Origin: Spirochaetales bacterium
GTDB taxonomy: Bacteria > Spirochaetota > Spirochaetia > JABMQR01
Direction: 5' to 3'
Assembly (NCBI GenBank): GCA_023139255.1
Contig: JAGLNY010000002.1
Location: forward strand, 1 to 7,044
Length of the DNA: 7,044 bases
Part shown: positions 6,804-7,044 of the stretch, piece by piece
How the letters are laid out: each line of letters starts with the position of its first letter
How positions within the stretch are numbered: the stretch's first letter is position 1
Position numbers and translations under genes: made by a program
Notes under the pieces: generated by a model
Seen by the model: only the letters and a program-made list of their open reading frames with translations
What the model was told of the DNA's origin: nothing
Databases searched by the model: none

Positions 6804-7044
6804 AAAAATTCTCCGTTATCTTTTTTAGTATTTTTTCTTGAAGTATAATCATTTCCTCATCATCATTATTAGTTTCATGATGCATACCTATTAAATGCAA
6901 AATACCATGAATCAGTACTCTTTCCATCTCTTCTTTGTAATTAACTTTAAAATAATTCGAATTTCTTTTCAATGTATCAAGTGAAATTATTATATCTCCC
7001 AAATTTTCAGGCTGGTTAAAACTATTAAAACCAGCAATCTCATC
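6781..7044 (-). CDS. ybeY: Endoribonuclease YbeY / rRNA maturation factor (5' end cut by window)
   Basis: YbeY is a zinc-dependent endoribonuclease involved in 16S rRNA 3'-end maturation and ribosome quality control. The frame is open from the right window edge, so only the C-terminal 87 residues are present; the TTG at 7002 is an internal Leu codon and not the start. Before it the frame reads DEIAGFNSFNQPEN, then LGDIIISLDT, the conserved GDI block of the family. The zinc-binding motif is HGILHLIGMHH, with His spacing matching the family H-x3-H-x5-H pattern when the last His of the pair is taken as the third ligand. The usual GYDH is GMHH here, so Tyr and Asp are replaced by Met and His. The C-terminus (EMIILQEKIL and a short tail) is normal. 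The stop overlaps the corC start region by 23 bases. Confidence 0.93.
   Translation of the reverse strand, partial: DEIAGFNSFNQPENLGDIIISLDTLKRNSNYFKVNYKEEMERVLIHGILHLIGMHHETNNDDEEMIILQEKILKKITENFFETEYFC
6811..6814 (-). promoter_or_regulatory. Ribosome binding site that fixes the TTG start of corC
   Basis: GGAG on the minus strand, within the 3' end of ybeY, is followed by AATTTTT and then TTG. The seven-base spacing supports TTG at 6803-6801 as the start; no ATG or GTG is available in frame nearby. Confidence 0.65.

Noticed and set aside
6034..6828. Long plus-strand open frame of 264 codons opposite corC
   Set aside because: It lies fully antisense to a well-supported CBS/CorC gene, is Ser/Ile-rich with no domain, and reflects the AT-rich codon pattern of the real gene.

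Overview
This window holds a compact housekeeping gene cluster. Ten protein genes, all on the minus strand, fill almost all of it, and the largest intergenic gap is 75 bases. Reading in the direction of transcription (right to left) the order is ybeY (5' end cut by the window), corC/tlyC-like, gap, pgk, tpiA, secG, a small flavodoxin-like gene, a SurA/PpiC-type peptidyl-prolyl isomerase, nusB and map (3' end cut by the window). The DNA is AT-rich by eye. I see no RNA genes, mobile elements, CRISPR arrays or long repeats.

The best taxonomic guess is a spirochaete (Spirochaetota). From memory, Borrelia burgdorferi keeps ybeY, a CBS/TlyC gene, gap, pgk, tpiA and secG together in this order, with one extra gene before gap, and keeps a SurA-like gene, nusB and map together at another locus. 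Both blocks appear here, joined through one small gene. The GAPDH also carries a four-residue Gly-rich insertion that I associate with spirochaetal enzymes. The genus cannot be named from the sequence alone.

Region by region: 6030-7044 carries ybeY and corC, which overlap by 23 bases; corC starts at TTG. Positions 5955-6029 hold the only convincing promoter (TTGACA, 17-base spacer, TATATT) and a strong ribosome binding site for gap. Positions 2977-5954 encode three consecutive glycolytic enzymes (GAPDH, PGK, TIM); pgk and tpiA are separated only by an in-frame TAG and one codon. Positions 2603-2932 encode SecG, 2160-2573 the flavodoxin-like protein, 1093-2121 an exported parvulin-type foldase, 646-1068 NusB and 1-649 methionine aminopeptidase, the last two overlapping as ATGA.

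The short gaps, overlaps and lack of internal terminators suggest that gap through map form one transcription unit, possibly also read through from ybeY-corC. Its products cover lower glycolysis, protein export and folding (SecG, SurA-like foldase), rRNA and ribosome maturation (YbeY, NusB) and N-terminal protein processing (Map).

I found no undescribed defence, mobile or biosynthetic system. The points most worth a second look are a GC-rich 12-bp hairpin inside the early pgk coding region, the in-frame amber between pgk and tpiA, the flavodoxin-like gene with a degenerate phosphate loop at the junction of the two blocks, and the clean promoter before gap.
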